NCBI RefSeq assembly: GCF_022458745.1 | Contig: NZ_JAJJJF010000008.1 | Coordinates: 85,962 to 149,961, forward strand | DNA from: Bacillus piscicola | GTDB lineage: Bacteria > Bacillota > Bacilli > Bacillales > Marinococcaceae | DNA: 64,000 bases | Direction of reading: 5' to 3' | Part shown: positions 8,726-17,573 of the stretch, piece after piece | Position numbering within the stretch: the first letter of the stretch is position 1 | Layout of the letters: each line of letters starts with the position of its first letter | Notes under the pieces: model-generated | The model's input: only the letters and a program-made list of their open reading frames with translations | Database searches by the model: none | Told to the model about the DNA's origin: nothing | Made by a program: the position numbers and the translations under genes

Positions 8726-9400
8726 ATGACGCAAAAAAGGCTGTCTGACAGCGTAGCAGACGATATTATGTCAATGATTGCGATAGAGAAACGCTTTCTT
8801 CCGGGGGACAAGCTTCCAAATGAAAATGAGTTCTCCGTGGAATTAAATGTGAGTAGAACAACACTTCGTGAAGCAATCCGCATATTGGTCACAAATGGTA
8901 TCTTAGAAATTAAACGCGGGAGAGGGACGTTCGTTAAAGAAGATATTGATTTAAGCATCATGGAATCGTTTGATACGATTTCGGAAGCGAAGATTAATGC
9001 AAAAGATTTGTATGAAATGCGCTTAATCTTTGAGCCAGAAGCGGCTTATTATGCAACGATCCGAGCAAGTGAGGCGGAGCTTGAGAGCATTTTAGAGTAT
9101 GGACGGCAAATCGAACAAAAAATTAAACGTAAGGAAGACCGGACCGAAGTGGAACAAAAATTTCATCAGTCGATCGTCAAGGCGACCCATAATGAATTTA
9201 TGGAGAAATTAATGCCGGTTATTTATCAAGCGATTGACAAGGGTGTGATCCTGTCTAAGAAAAAAGAGTCGGCCATTCAAGAAACGGTCACGGACCATAA
9301 ACTGATTATGGAATTTATGAAAAGCCGTAATCCAGAAGGTGCCAAAAGTGCCATGCAAATTCATATTTTGCACGCGATGCAGGAGTTGGGAATTGAATAA
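8726..9400 (+). CDS. FadR/GntR-family transcriptional regulator
   Basis: 224 aa. Residues 1-75 are a GntR winged helix (LPNENEFSVELNVSRTTLREAIRIL, then the wing GILEIKRGRGTFV). Residues about 90-220 are an all-helical FCD ligand domain with the usual metal-ligand spacing. The ATG at 8726 follows AGGGTGG. It precedes the IlvD-type dehydratase and a 2-hydroxyacid dehydrogenase, so a sugar-acid or hydroxyacid inducer is plausible. The palindrome at 12058-12067 is one candidate operator. Confidence 0.85.
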   Translation: MTQKRLSDSVADDIMSMIAIEKRFLPGDKLPNENEFSVELNVSRTTLREAIRILVTNGILEIKRGRGTFVKEDIDLSIMESFDTISEAKINAKDLYEMRLIFEPEAAYYATIRASEAELESILEYGRQIEQKIKRKEDRTEVEQKFHQSIVKATHNEFMEKLMPVIYQAIDKGVILSKKKESAIQETVTDHKLIMEFMKSRNPEGAKSAMQIHILHAMQELGIE

Positions 9401-9477
9401 TTCAATTTCGCACTTCCAGTAAATTGGTTTCTGAAAAGTTGAATGTAAGGAAAGTAAATGTTAAGTGTAGTCAAAAT

Positions 9478-9694
9478 ACGAAGTCTCCTGCGGGAACAGC
9501 GCGAGCCGAAGATCCAAGTGAGAAGAAGGAACAAAGGCTAAGATCGCCACTCCTGTGGCAACGCCCTTGTGACCAACATCCTGTTGGCCCGAGGCCGTGC
9601 CCGCGGAAAGCGAAGTATTTTGACGAAACGACGTTAGCAATTACCTTCTTAAATATCCGAACAGATTGCACGCAATCGTTCGGATTATTTTATG
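9478..9694 (+). repeat. Dispersed GC-rich intergenic repeat, copy A, with terminal hairpin
   Basis: A GC-rich non-coding block sharing many segments with the reverse complement of 47840-48010: AACAAAGGCTAAGA, CTGTGGCAA, GAGGC-GTGCCCGCGGAAAG, and TTTTGACG-AAC. It is followed by a hairpin with CCGAAC/GTTCGG arms and ATTATTTT (about 9658-9694), as is the other copy. Similar elements with a GTGCCCGCGGAAAGCGAAG core are, to my recollection, widespread between Bacillaceae genes. The hairpin may end the GntR transcript. Confidence 0.65.
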
Positions 9695-9787
9695 GTTCAT
9701 GTCCTTTGTCATACAACCATATTGACAGCAGACAACATACGATTTAATATAATTTTATACAAATAAAAAGCAAGGTTGTGTGCTGGT

Positions 9788-11461
9788 ATGAGAAGAAGTG
9801 ACATGATTAAAATCGGAGTGGATCGTGCTCCTCACCGTAGTCTTTTATATGCGACAGGGAAAGTAAAGGCAAGAGATTTAGATAAACCGTTTATTGGGAT
9901 TTGTAACTCATATATCGATATTATCCCAGGTCACGTTCATTTGCGTGAATTTGCAGAAGTCGTGAAGGACGCCATCATCGAAGCTGGCGGTATTCCATTT
10001 GAGTTCAACACCATTGGGGTGGATGACGGTATTGCGATGGGGCATATTGGCATGCGCTATTCGTTGCCAAGCCGTGAGCTCATTGCGGACAGTGCGGAAA
10101 CTGTTATTAATGCCCACTGGTTTGACGGTGTTTTTTACATTCCGAACTGTGACAAAATCACACCTGGTATGTTAATGGCTGCTGTTCGTACGAATGTTCC
10201 TTCTGTTTTCGTTTCAGGGGGGCCAATGGAGGCAGGAGTGAGTTCCAGCGGAAAACAACTTTCCTTAACCTCTGTTTTCGAAGGAGTCGGCGCGTATAAA
10301 TCAGGAAAAATGTCGGAAGAGGAATTTAACGAAATTGAAAATAACGCCTGCCCGACTTGTGGTTCTTGTTCCGGTATGTTCACCGCAAACTCGATGAACT
10401 GTTTAATGGAGATGCTCGGGGTAGCGCTTCCGGGGAACGGTTCCATTGTCGCAACGAGCGAAAAACGGAAAGAATTGATTTATGAAGCGGCTAAACATTT
10501 AGTGCGCATGATCGAAGAAGACGTCAAGCCTCGTGATATTATCACGAAAGAAGCGATTGATGATGCCTTTGCACTCGATATGGCGATGGGTGGTTCCACG
10601 AATACCGTTCTCCATACGTTAGCGATTGCGAACGAAGCAGAAATTGAGTATGACTTAGCGGATATTAATAAAGTAGCAGCCCGCGTTCCGTATCTTGCCA
10701 AAATTATGCCGGCATCGGATCTGTCCATGGATGATATCAACAAAGCCGGCGGTGTCAGTGCCATCATTAATGAACTAACAAAAATTCCTGATGCAATTCA
10801 TCCAGATCGCTTGACGATCACCGGTCAAACAATGGGCGAACTGGTCAAAGGATACGACATCACGAATGACCAGGTGATCCGTACGAAAGATAACCCTCAC
10901 AGTCCCGTTGGCGGATTGTCCATTTTATTTGGAAATCTCGCCCCCGAAGGCGCTGTGATTAAAGTAGGAGCGGTGGACCCATCCATTAAAGAGTTTGAAG
11001 GAGAAGCCATTGTTTTTGAATCACAGGAAGAGGCCCAGGAAGCCATTGATAATGGAGCTGTCAAAGAAGGACATGTTGTGGTCATTCGCTATGAAGGACC
11101 GAAAGGCGGGCCGGGTATGCCGGAAATGCTAGCCCCAACTTCCGCTATTATGGGCCGTGGTTTAGGAAGCACCGTAGCCCTCTTGACCGATGGCCGTTTC
11201 TCAGGCGCATCCCGCGGCATTTCCATCGGACATATTTCGCCGGAAGCGGCAGAAGGCGGACCGATTGCCTTGATTGAAAACGGGGATATTATCGTGATCG
11301 ACCTACCAAATCGAACGTTAAACGTAAACGTAACGGATGATGTTTTAGAAGAACGCCGCCAAGCGCTAAAACCTTTCGAACCGAAGATCAAAAAAGGCTG
11401 GTTGGGAAGGTATTCCAAACTGGTCACAAACGCATCAAAAGGCGGCATTATGAGTATTTAA
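9788..11461 (+). CDS. ilvD: Dihydroxy-acid dehydratase family (IlvD/Edd) protein
   Basis: 557 aa, matching IlvD length. It has Fe-S ligand and active-site blocks [46 protein letters not shown], and the C-terminal GRFSGASRG. The ATG at 9788 gives [20 protein letters not shown], the family's usual N-terminus. IlvD dehydrates 2,3-dihydroxy acids in branched-chain amino acid synthesis. Paralogues in the family dehydrate sugar acids. No other ilv gene is near, and a GntR regulator precedes it, so a catabolic sugar-acid role is possible. A strong terminator follows. Confidence 0.85.
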   Translation: MRRSDMIKIGVDRAPHRSLLYATGKVKARDLDKPFIGICNSYIDIIPGHVHLREFAEVVKDAIIEAGGIPFEFNTIGVDDGIAMGHIGMRYSLPSRELIADSAETVINAHWFDGVFYIPNCDKITPGMLMAAVRTNVPSVFVSGGPMEAGVSSSGKQLSLTSVFEGVGAYKSGKMSEEEFNEIENNACPTCGSCSGMFTANSMNCLMEMLGVALPGNGSIVATSEKRKELIYEAAKHLVRMIEEDVKPRDIITKEAIDDAFALDMAMGGSTNTVLHTLAIANEAEIEYDLADINKVAARVPYLAKIMPASDLSMDDINKAGGVSAIINELTKIPDAIHPDRLTITGQTMGELVKGYDITNDQVIRTKDNPHSPVGGLSILFGNLAPEGAVIKVGAVDPSIKEFEGEAIVFESQEEAQEAIDNGAVKEGHVVVIRYEGPKGGPGMPEMLAPTSAIMGRGLGSTVALLTDGRFSGASRGISIGHISPEAAEGGPIALIENGDIIVIDLPNRTLNVNVTDDVLEERRQALKPFEPKIKKGWLGRYSKLVTNASKGGIMSI

Positions 11462-11485
11462 TTTTCATAGTTTACGATTTTTCAT

Positions 11486-11520
11486 AAAGACTGCCTTCTT
11501 CAGGCGGTCTTTATTTTCTT
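11486..11520 (+). terminator. Rho-independent terminator after ilvD
   Basis: AAAGACTGCC pairs with GGCGGTCTTT (one G-T pair), followed by ATTTTCTT. Confidence 0.8.
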
Positions 11521-11589
11521 CGCAGTTCAGTTACAGTGTTCCAGCTCCATGACGGGTTCACGAAAAGGATGCGTGAATGAACGATCACA

Positions 11590-12010
11590 ACTGGAACCAA
11601 TGAAACAAAGATATCACAGCACCCTTATGCAGCCGTGAAATGAGTGGATCGCCAAAATAGCAGCATCATAGTGGTTGTTTGCGGTCGTGAAAACAAAGTA
11701 CCATAGAAATAGAAGCATCATAGCCCTCGTATGAAGTCGTGAAAATAGTAATTGTCTAAAATAACGGTTTCATAGCGGGTCGATGAAGCCATGAAAATAG
11801 AGATTGGTTAGAATAACAGCGTCATAGGGGTTGTATGAGGTTGTGAAAACGAAGGATCGATGAAATAATGGCGCCATAGCCCCTGCATGAAGCCACGAAA
11901 TTAGCGGAACGCCAATATAGCGACGTCATAGGGATTGTATGCAGCTATGAAAATTGAAGAGTCCCAGAATAACAACGTCATCCGTACCCGATGGGGCTAT
12001 GAAAACAGTT
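11590..12010 (+). repeat. 52-bp phased repeat array R2
   Basis: Eight units with anchors at 11615, 11667, 11719, 11771, 11823, 11875, 11927 and 11979, all exactly 52 bp apart. Units differ at many positions yet hold register, so point divergence has been allowed but indels have not. It fills most of the gene-free stretch 11521-12035. Confidence 0.9.
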
Positions 12011-12035
12011 TTTGCTTCGAACGACTTACTTGTTT

Positions 12036-12067
12036 TTGATAACAAACTAGTGTTGAGATGATATCAT
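12036..12067 (+). promoter_or_regulatory. Candidate promoter with operator palindrome for the hydroxyacid dehydrogenase
   Basis: TTGATA (12036-12041), a 17-bp spacer and TGATAT (12059-12064) form a reasonable sigma-A promoter. The perfect palindrome ATGATATCAT (12058-12067) covers the -10 box and could be the operator of the upstream GntR repressor. The leader from here to 12266 is about 200 nt and contains a small ACAG/CTGT hairpin near 12200. I saw no riboswitch consensus. Confidence 0.4.
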
Positions 12068-12266
12068 AATGAATAAGACGTTGATCTGTTGGGATCGAAA
12101 AGTCCCCATCTAAATCTGGAAGGGTTGAATTGTCACCAGACCGCGTTACCGGGTTGTTGCCCGAACAAAAAAGCCAACAGGAAGGTTTTTAAGAAACACA
12201 GGGTTCCGCTGTGTAACAGACAGCGAAAAGGAGACTTTTTACATAAAAAAGCGGGAGAGGTTCAGG

Positions 12267-13220
12267 ATGAAAAATGTATATATCACGGATCATGTAATGG
12301 AAGATTTGACGATTGAAAAGGATATTCTCGGGGACTATTATTCAGAAGAGTCCAAAGATGAAATTGAGGTCTTACTTGTTTGGAGAAATGAAATTACAAA
12401 AGAGGTGATCGATCAATATCCGAACTTACGTGGAATGGTTCGTTTTGGGGTCGGGTTTGAAAATTTTGATTTAGACTATGCACGAGAAAAAGGGATCTAT
12501 GTTTGTAACAATCCCGATTACGGAACCGATGAAGTGAGTGATACGGCGATCACGATGATTATGAATATTGCCCGGGGAATGACCGGTTATGACTACCATG
12601 CCCGCTCGTACCGCGATACGTGGCAGGCAAATACAAACCCGGCGATCCACCGTACTTCCTCAACCGTTGTCGGCTTTATCGGTGCCGGGCGTATTGGCGG
12701 AAGCACGATTCTAAAGGCAAACCATATGAATTTTCAGACCGTATTTTATGACCCATATAAAGAACGAGGCCACGACAAACTACTCGGAGCAAAGAGAGTT
12801 GAGTCTCTTGATGACCTGTTAAAAGAGAGTGATATCATCTCTGTTCACGCCCCTCTGACGAAGGAAACGGTGGGAATGATTGACGAAAACTTCATCAGTA
12901 AGATGAAGGACGGAGCTTCACTTGTGAATACCGGAAGAGGAAAGATCTTGAAAAATACAGATGTTATCTATGACGCGTTGAGAACAGGGAAGCTGGCAAA
13001 CGTTGCCCTCGATGTAATGCCCGACGAGCCGCCCAAAGATGATAAATTAATCGAGGCGTGGCGTAACCGTGAAGATTGGCTCGGCGGTCGCTTGATTATT
13101 AATCCGCACAGCGCCTTTTATTCACAGGAAGCGTTTCTCGAATTACGTCAAAAAGCAGCAAATACCGCATTGATGATCGCCAAAGGAGAACGACCTTATA
13201 ACATTGTGAACGGATTATAA
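12267..13220 (+). CDS. D-isomer-specific 2-hydroxyacid dehydrogenase (CtBP-like)
   Basis: 317 aa. It has the Rossmann motif GAGRIGGS (about residue 133) and the catalytic pattern of the family: Arg in VNTGRG, Glu in DVMPDEPP and His in INPHSAF. It reduces a 2-oxoacid or oxidises a D-2-hydroxyacid with NAD(P). The ATG follows GAGAGG. Together with the dehydratase and GntR gene upstream it may form a regulon for a sugar acid, though it has its own promoter region. The substrate is not determinable here. Confidence 0.82.
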   Translation: MKNVYITDHVMEDLTIEKDILGDYYSEESKDEIEVLLVWRNEITKEVIDQYPNLRGMVRFGVGFENFDLDYAREKGIYVCNNPDYGTDEVSDTAITMIMNIARGMTGYDYHARSYRDTWQANTNPAIHRTSSTVVGFIGAGRIGGSTILKANHMNFQTVFYDPYKERGHDKLLGAKRVESLDDLLKESDIISVHAPLTKETVGMIDENFISKMKDGASLVNTGRGKILKNTDVIYDALRTGKLANVALDVMPDEPPKDDKLIEAWRNREDWLGGRLIINPHSAFYSQEAFLELRQKAANTALMIAKGERPYNIVNGL

Positions 13221-13279
13221 ATACTATTCTACGATAATCAGGGCTTTATAAAATGCAAGTTTCCACCTATATAGAAAGA

Positions 13280-13314
13280 GGGCTGTCCATTCAGATATAA
13301 TGGCAGCCCCTTTG
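13280..13314 (+). terminator. Terminator after the hydroxyacid dehydrogenase
   Basis: GGGCTG and CCAT pair with ATGG and CAGCCC around an AT-rich loop, followed by CTTTGT. It resembles the GGCTGTCC hairpin family at 3972 and 6560. Confidence 0.6.
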
Positions 13315-13481
13315 TGATGCCGTTAACAAAAACATGTCTGGGTAATTTAATGAAGCTAGGAACCGACAAGAAAACGGAAATAACAGTGACACGTAGATTG
13401 TATGTTGCTAATCGAGACATTTAGCTTTTAAATAAAATTTGATTGAAAAGAACCCATAGATCCATACTTCAAGGCAAATAA

Positions 13482-13525
13482 AAACAATCCAATTTGAAAA
13501 AAGATTGATTAAAATGGATTGTTTC
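13482..13525. terminator. AT-rich hairpin between convergent genes
   Basis: AAACAATCCA (about 13482-13491) pairs with TGGATTGTTT (about 13514-13523), followed by CTATTG. It could terminate the HAD gene's antisense neighbour or serve both strands. A second hairpin, TCTCCCACAATC with GATTGCGGGAGA (13564-13592), lies just beyond it. No gene is seen in 13221-13669. Confidence 0.45.
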
Positions 13526-13669
13526 TATTGTGAATTATTATTCATTTTTATTAAAATCTGCGATCTCCCACAATCGCGCCGATTGCGGGAGACTTGAAAG
13601 CAAGACAAACAAGGAAATAGAAATATCGAAGCAACTATGTAACCTCTCGAACGGTTCGCTTAAAATCTC

Positions 13670-14365
13670 TCAACTCTCCATCTTACCTACAACCTTAATA
13701 AGATCCGTCAGTTCACGGATTTCAAACGTCGGTTTTATTCCTATATTGTTTTCCTTACGATGCGGATTGAACCAGCAGGTGTCAATTCCGTAATTGATTC
13801 CCCCTTGAATATCGGAGGTCAAAGAATCGCCCACGATCAACACTTTCGCCTTATCTGTGACCTGCAGCTTGGAAAACGCATAATCGAAAATACCCTTTTC
13901 GGGCTTCTGGCATCCAGCTTCTTCAGAAATAATAATATGCTCAAATGTATGGCAGAGAGGAGAGCTCTCGATTCGTGATGTCTGCACATCCGTGAATCCA
14001 TTTGTTATAATGGCCAGCCGACAACCGGCAAGATTGTCACATACTTCTACGGCGCCCTGTACAAGATGTGTTTCATTGCCCAAATATCCAAGATAAACAC
14101 GGCTAAACGTATCTGCATCGATTTCAAGCTCATGCGCAAGGAATAACCTCCTAAATCTCTCTACTTTCAGCTCTGATAAAGTAATAAGTCCTTGCTCTAG
14201 GTCACTCCATAAAACCTTGCTAATTTCTTTGTAAGTAGCCTCATAATCCACCAATCCCGTAGGTAACCCGAACTCTACAAAAGCTTTATGTAGTGCCTTT
14301 TTTTCCGACATACCAAAGTCAAACAACGTATCATCCACATCGAACAATATGATTTCGTATTTCAT
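13670..14365 (-). CDS. YjjG/YfnB-family HAD nucleotidase
   Basis: 231 aa HAD-superfamily phosphatase with motif I FDVDDTLFDF, motif II IITNGF, the lysine in QKPEKGIF and motif IV VGDSLTSDIQGG. The length and N-terminus fit the YjjG-type noncanonical pyrimidine nucleotidases, which hydrolyse 5'-nucleotides and so clear aberrant pyrimidines. The ATG at 14365 is chosen because GGAGG lies 5 nt upstream. The upstream ATG at 14377 includes that site within its own codons. Confidence 0.83.
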   Translation of the reverse strand: MKYEIILFDVDDTLFDFGMSEKKALHKAFVEFGLPTGLVDYEATYKEISKVLWSDLEQGLITLSELKVERFRRLFLAHELEIDADTFSRVYLGYLGNETHLVQGAVEVCDNLAGCRLAIITNGFTDVQTSRIESSPLCHTFEHIIISEEAGCQKPEKGIFDYAFSKLQVTDKAKVLIVGDSLTSDIQGGINYGIDTCWFNPHRKENNIGIKPTFEIRELTDLIKVVGKMES

Positions 14366-14504
14366 CGCTACCTCCATTTCTCATGACCGACCCCTAATTG
14401 GGACACTTAGATATTCCATATTATATATCAAGCAAATTGTATCAAACTTTTTTATGAATTAATGCCTTTAATTCAAAACCACAGAAAACGTTAAAAACAA
14501 AAGG

Positions 14505-14850
14505 GCATCATCCAGGTTCCAATAGAGGCGTGAAATGGAGAGAACGAACGCAAAAATTAAGACCTCATAGCCCGTATATGAAGACGTGAAACCAGGAAGC
14601 CGTTGAAATAAGAGCATCATACGGCCTCAATGATGTCCTGAAATGGAGCGGTGATAAAAATAGAGGCATCATACCCTTCGTAGGAAGACATGAAAACAAA
14701 GGGGCGCTGAAATAACGACAGCATACACCCTTCATGAGGCCATGAAATCGCGAGGTAGATGAAATAGATATCTCATAACTCTTGTAGGATGCATTGAAAA
14801 TAGAGGACTGTCAACATAACAGTGTCGCAGTGGACGATGGAGGGCATAGA
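14505..14850 (+). repeat. 52-bp phased repeat array R3
   Basis: Anchors at 14566, 14618, 14670, 14722, 14774 and 14826 are each 52 bp apart, with a divergent first unit at about 14509. It lies between two - strand genes but keeps + strand polarity. The remaining stretch to 15036 has no recognisable gene. Confidence 0.88.
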
Positions 14851-15036
14851 GTGATGGGAAGCGGAATTTTTCGTCATGAAGATGACGTTGAGGGAAGAAA
14901 TTTGTTTCTAAGGAAAAGGAGTCACGTACAATGACGGACTCCATATGGTACCAGGAAGAGAGGATAGCTCCATAGGGTTTGAGGAGACGTTGCCATAGTT
15001 TGCTTGGAAAAAGTCTGTGAGATCCCGGCAGAATTT

Positions 15037-15390
15037 TTAAGAAGGTGCCTTTTTTGTTCTCCCGCTGTTGATTAACCACCGATGTTGAAATATTTCGTTG
15101 ATGGTTAATAAAGCGCCGGTAATAAAAGCGCCAATGATTGTTACCTGGGTTTGTTGGAACAGAGAAACAAAATAAACGATGAAAGAGGCAACAAAAAAAT
15201 CGACCACTGTACTAAGCCAGAAAGTTCCATTCCTTAAGAGGAATATCTCCATCATATGAGCGGCTGCAGCAAGGATGAAACCCACGATAATGGGTTGATA
15301 CAGCTCTGTATAGCTAACATTTGGGAATATCAACCAGGCAATAATGACGGTGAGGGGACAAACAATTAGTTTAACAAATAACCCAACCAT
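15037..15390 (-). CDS. YndM-family (DUF2512) membrane protein
   Basis: 117 aa with four predicted membrane spans, the size and pattern of YndM/DUF2512 proteins of Bacillus, including the tail HRWLINSGRTKKA. Function is unknown. The ATG at 15390 is preferred, being 10 nt after AGGAG; the GTG at 15399 nearly abuts that site. It stands alone; the upstream region to 15701 (about 310 bp) holds divergent promoters but nothing else recognisable. Confidence 0.72.
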   Translation of the reverse strand: MVGLFVKLIVCPLTVIIAWLIFPNVSYTELYQPIIVGFILAAAAHMMEIFLLRNGTFWLSTVVDFFVASFIVYFVSLFQQTQVTIIGAFITGALLTINEIFQHRWLINSGRTKKAPS

Positions 15391-15701
15391 TTTGATCACA
15401 CTCCTTTAGCATTGTAAGATTACCAACAATGTTCATTTTACTCTCCATACCATGGTCGTTCGTAATATTTATCCCACCCACACCCCATAATAGAAAAATA
15501 CTGCTCCAAAGGGCTAGATAACAATTTGACTTTGCTTTGAAACATTGGGTAAAATCTGAATTATCAAAAACGCGTACGTCGCACGTGAGATATCGGAACC
15601 TTTGTTATTACATAAACCCCATAAGGGACTGTGAGTGACGAAAATTTTCGATGTCTTTGTGTACATGAGAGCGAAACAAGTTATACGAGGAGGTTCAAGG
15701 A

Positions 15702-16067
15702 TTGAATATCTTAACTCGCATCGCAAGCTATTGTCCTTATACGATAGCCGGTAGGAAAGTCTTAAGAAAAGCAAAGGGGGATCAACCTGCGGAGAAAAAA
15801 TCAAAGCCGGCCGATGATGATGAAAAACGTTTGATACAGAGGATAAAAACAGGTCGCAATATTTCATTAATAGGGATCTTTTGCCCTTTGTTCTGGTCAG
15901 CACTAATTATGGGATCAAGTGATTCCGTATTGTTGTTTAATGCTGTCCACTCCGGTCTTTTTATTGTTTTTGGCGCTATCTATGCCCTTTCTTCTTCACA
16001 GGCACTTCGTAAACATCGTCTAAAAAAGCCAAACGAAAAAGGATACACAATGGAATATCAAAAATAA
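15702..16067 (+). CDS. Small two-span membrane protein, unknown
   Basis: 121 aa from a TTG start with GAGGAGG 7 nt upstream. There is a charged N-terminal half (residues 20-50, Lys/Asp/Glu-rich) and two hydrophobic segments (about 53-70 and 78-97), with a basic C-terminus. I do not recognise the family. It is monocistronic, with a strong terminator downstream. Confidence 0.6.
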   Translation: MNILTRIASYCPYTIAGRKVLRKAKGDQPAEKKSKPADDDEKRLIQRIKTGRNISLIGIFCPLFWSALIMGSSDSVLLFNAVHSGLFIVFGAIYALSSSQALRKHRLKKPNEKGYTMEYQK

Positions 16068-16100
16068 ATAGGATTGTATCAAAAGCCTCTAATCTGATAA

Positions 16101-16141
16101 GCCATGGAGCCATCTAGTAAGATGAGAAACATGGCTTTTTT
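16101..16141 (+). terminator. Rho-independent terminator
   Basis: GCCATG pairs with CATGGC over a 23-nt loop, followed by TTTTTT. Confidence 0.7.
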
Positions 16142-16284
16142 GGTGGCGTTTATGTTGCTGGTGGTACAGCAGCCTTCTTTGAACGGACACCCGGGTGTAT
16201 CCGTGTTTATCTGGACGGCGTCGGTAGTGGCGGAATGTGACTACCCGCTAGTTCGTATTTTTAGATGAATTTCACACGCGGCAT

Positions 16285-16575
16285 ATGCAGTGGTGAAAAG
16301 AGGCTTTTGCTGATATAGAAGCACCATAGCCCGTGTATGATGTCGTGAAAACCCGAGATCGTTGGAATAACACCCTCATACGCGCGTGATGACGCCATGA
16401 AATTGAGCGGTGTATGAAGTCGTGAAAAGCCGGGATGGTTGAGATAACGACACCAAATGCGTGGTATGACGCCATAAAAGTGGGCAATCGCAAAACTAGC
16501 TACCGTATATACCTTGTAGGATGTTTTAAAAATAGAAGTATGCGGAAACAGCGCCATAGCGGTTCGGGGAGTCGT
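16285..16575 (+). repeat. Phased repeat array R4, with an internal deletion
   Basis: Anchors at 16325, 16377, 16454, 16506 and 16555. The 16325-16377 and 16454-16506 intervals are 52 bp. Between 16377 and 16454 parts of two units are fused (GAGCGG joined directly to TGTATGAAG), a deletion that removed a unit's middle. It is one of the few arrays where the 52-bp register is broken. Confidence 0.8.
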
Positions 16576-16734
16576 GGAAAAAAGTATGAGTGAGCTGATT
16601 GATTGGAAAGTTATAACAAGTTTCTTAATAAGTGCAACTCCAACTTTTGAGGAAGAGTTGAGTTTCACATAAGAACAAGTATTTTTAATGATCCAATTTT
16701 ATAATGTTGTTAATAATAACGAGGCGGTGTTTAA

Positions 16735-17013
16735 ATGAGCGTTAACCGTGAAGAACTAAAGCGGCTAATTGATTTTATTCACGAAGAAGATGCGGCTGAA
16801 GTATATGATTTTATTGGTTATCTAAACATGAAACGAGAAAGAGAAGCGATAGAGCAAATCGATTTAGACTTGTTATCTAAGGATAAGGAACTCCGCCGTC
16901 AAATACAGAAAAGCCGGGAAGATCGTACAAATGGACGCACCTATGATCAAAAGCATGGACTAAAGTATCTTCAAAATAAAATCAAGGAATTTGATAGTGA
17001 ACAACATTTATAA
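16735..17013 (+). CDS. Putative type II antitoxin
   Basis: 92 aa, charged and helical, ending in DRTNGRTYDQKHGLKYLQNKIKEFD, which looks like the toxin-binding tail of RelB-type antitoxins. The GAGG-type site and ATG at 16735 are good. Its last 17 nt overlap the next ORF, the usual antitoxin-toxin arrangement. The family is uncertain. It would neutralise the downstream toxin and autorepress the pair. Confidence 0.55.
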   Translation: MSVNREELKRLIDFIHEEDAAEVYDFIGYLNMKREREAIEQIDLDLLSKDKELRRQIQKSREDRTNGRTYDQKHGLKYLQNKIKEFDSEQHL

Positions 17014-17293
17014 TGTTTATTGGTCGCAAACTGCCCTCGATGAATTGAGTAATATACTTGCTTATCCTCCAGAAGTAAAGGAACGGATCTATTTGGACGC
17101 TTATAAGCGATTATCATATATGCCCACTTTGACTGCAAAACAAATACCGGATGGGACGTTAAAAGGGTATTGGGTTAGATTGGGCTTACACCAAGCAAAA
17201 ATGCAGGGTTTATCTGTATTTGTTTTAATTAATAAGCATTACTTTGGGTACAGTTTAATTTTGATGGACCAATTGTTGCTTTTGGAAGTTTAG
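16997..17293 (+). CDS. Putative RelE/ParE-like toxin, 3' end possibly frameshifted
   Basis: About 98 aa from GTG 16997, with AAGGAA 7 nt upstream. The segment YWSQTALDELSNILAYPPEVKERIYLDAYKRL, followed by GTLKGYWVRLG, follows the helix-then-strand pattern of RelE/ParE mRNA-interferase or gyrase-poison toxins. The last ~35 residues do not look like the family. The +2 frame stays open from about 17232 to 17372, so an indel may have changed the C-terminus. It overlaps the antitoxin gene by 17 nt. Confidence 0.5.
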   Translation: MNNIYNVYWSQTALDELSNILAYPPEVKERIYLDAYKRLSYMPTLTAKQIPDGTLKGYWVRLGLHQAKMQGLSVFVLINKHYFGYSLILMDQLLLLEV

Positions 17294-17421
17294 AAGGCTA
17301 TATTTTTAGAGTTGTGTCTTTACTAATTGATATTCATAAACAAAAAATAAAGATCAAAAAGGGTATGGGGTAGAAGAAAACTCAAGAAAAACTTGTTGTA
17401 TATATCAGGTTATAATGGACA

Positions 17422-17450
17422 TTGACAATTTCTGCATATTGAATTATGAT
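17422..17450 (+). promoter_or_regulatory. Consensus sigma-A promoter of the thiolase operon
   Basis: TTGACA (17422-17427), a 17-bp spacer and TATGAT (17445-17450). It is immediately followed by an 18-bp palindrome covering the expected transcription start. Confidence 0.8.
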
Positions 17451-17452
17451 TT

Positions 17453-17470
17453 TATAGACTATAGTCTATA
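17453..17470. promoter_or_regulatory. 18-bp perfect palindromic operator
   Basis: TATAGACTA followed directly by its reverse complement TAGTCTATA, 2 bp after the -10 box. Its length and symmetry fit a TetR-family operator. The natural candidate regulator is the TetR gene at 19127, third in the same cluster. Confidence 0.75.
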
Positions 17471-17573
17471 ATTTGAGGAGAATGACTTTAAACAAATTTT
17501 TTTGAATATTTTAAAGTTTCTTTATCAATTAAGACGAATATGGACGTTTTAAACAGGAAAGGGGTAAATCTCC

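Noticed and set aside
9424..9747. 107-codon frame between the GntR and IlvD genes
   Set aside because: It lies across the dispersed GC-rich repeat and its hairpin, and has no ribosome site.
11590..12010. CRISPR-like array of about 50-bp period
   Set aside because: There are no identical repeats separated by unique spacers: every position is partly variable, no near-perfect direct repeat of 23-47 bp exists, and no cas genes are present.
12120..12260. Possible T-box or riboswitch leader
   Set aside because: The GGTTCC near 12205 superficially recalls a T-box, but the conserved AGGGTGG-ACCGCG core and a specifier-like stem are not present.
12089..12316. 75-codon frame upstream of the hydroxyacid dehydrogenase
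   Set aside because: No ribosome site, no recognisable sequence, and it overlaps the start of the real gene.
14732..15079. 115-codon - strand frame beside the YndM-like gene
   Set aside because: It overlaps the YndM coding end in another frame, enters repeat array R3 and has no homology-like pattern.
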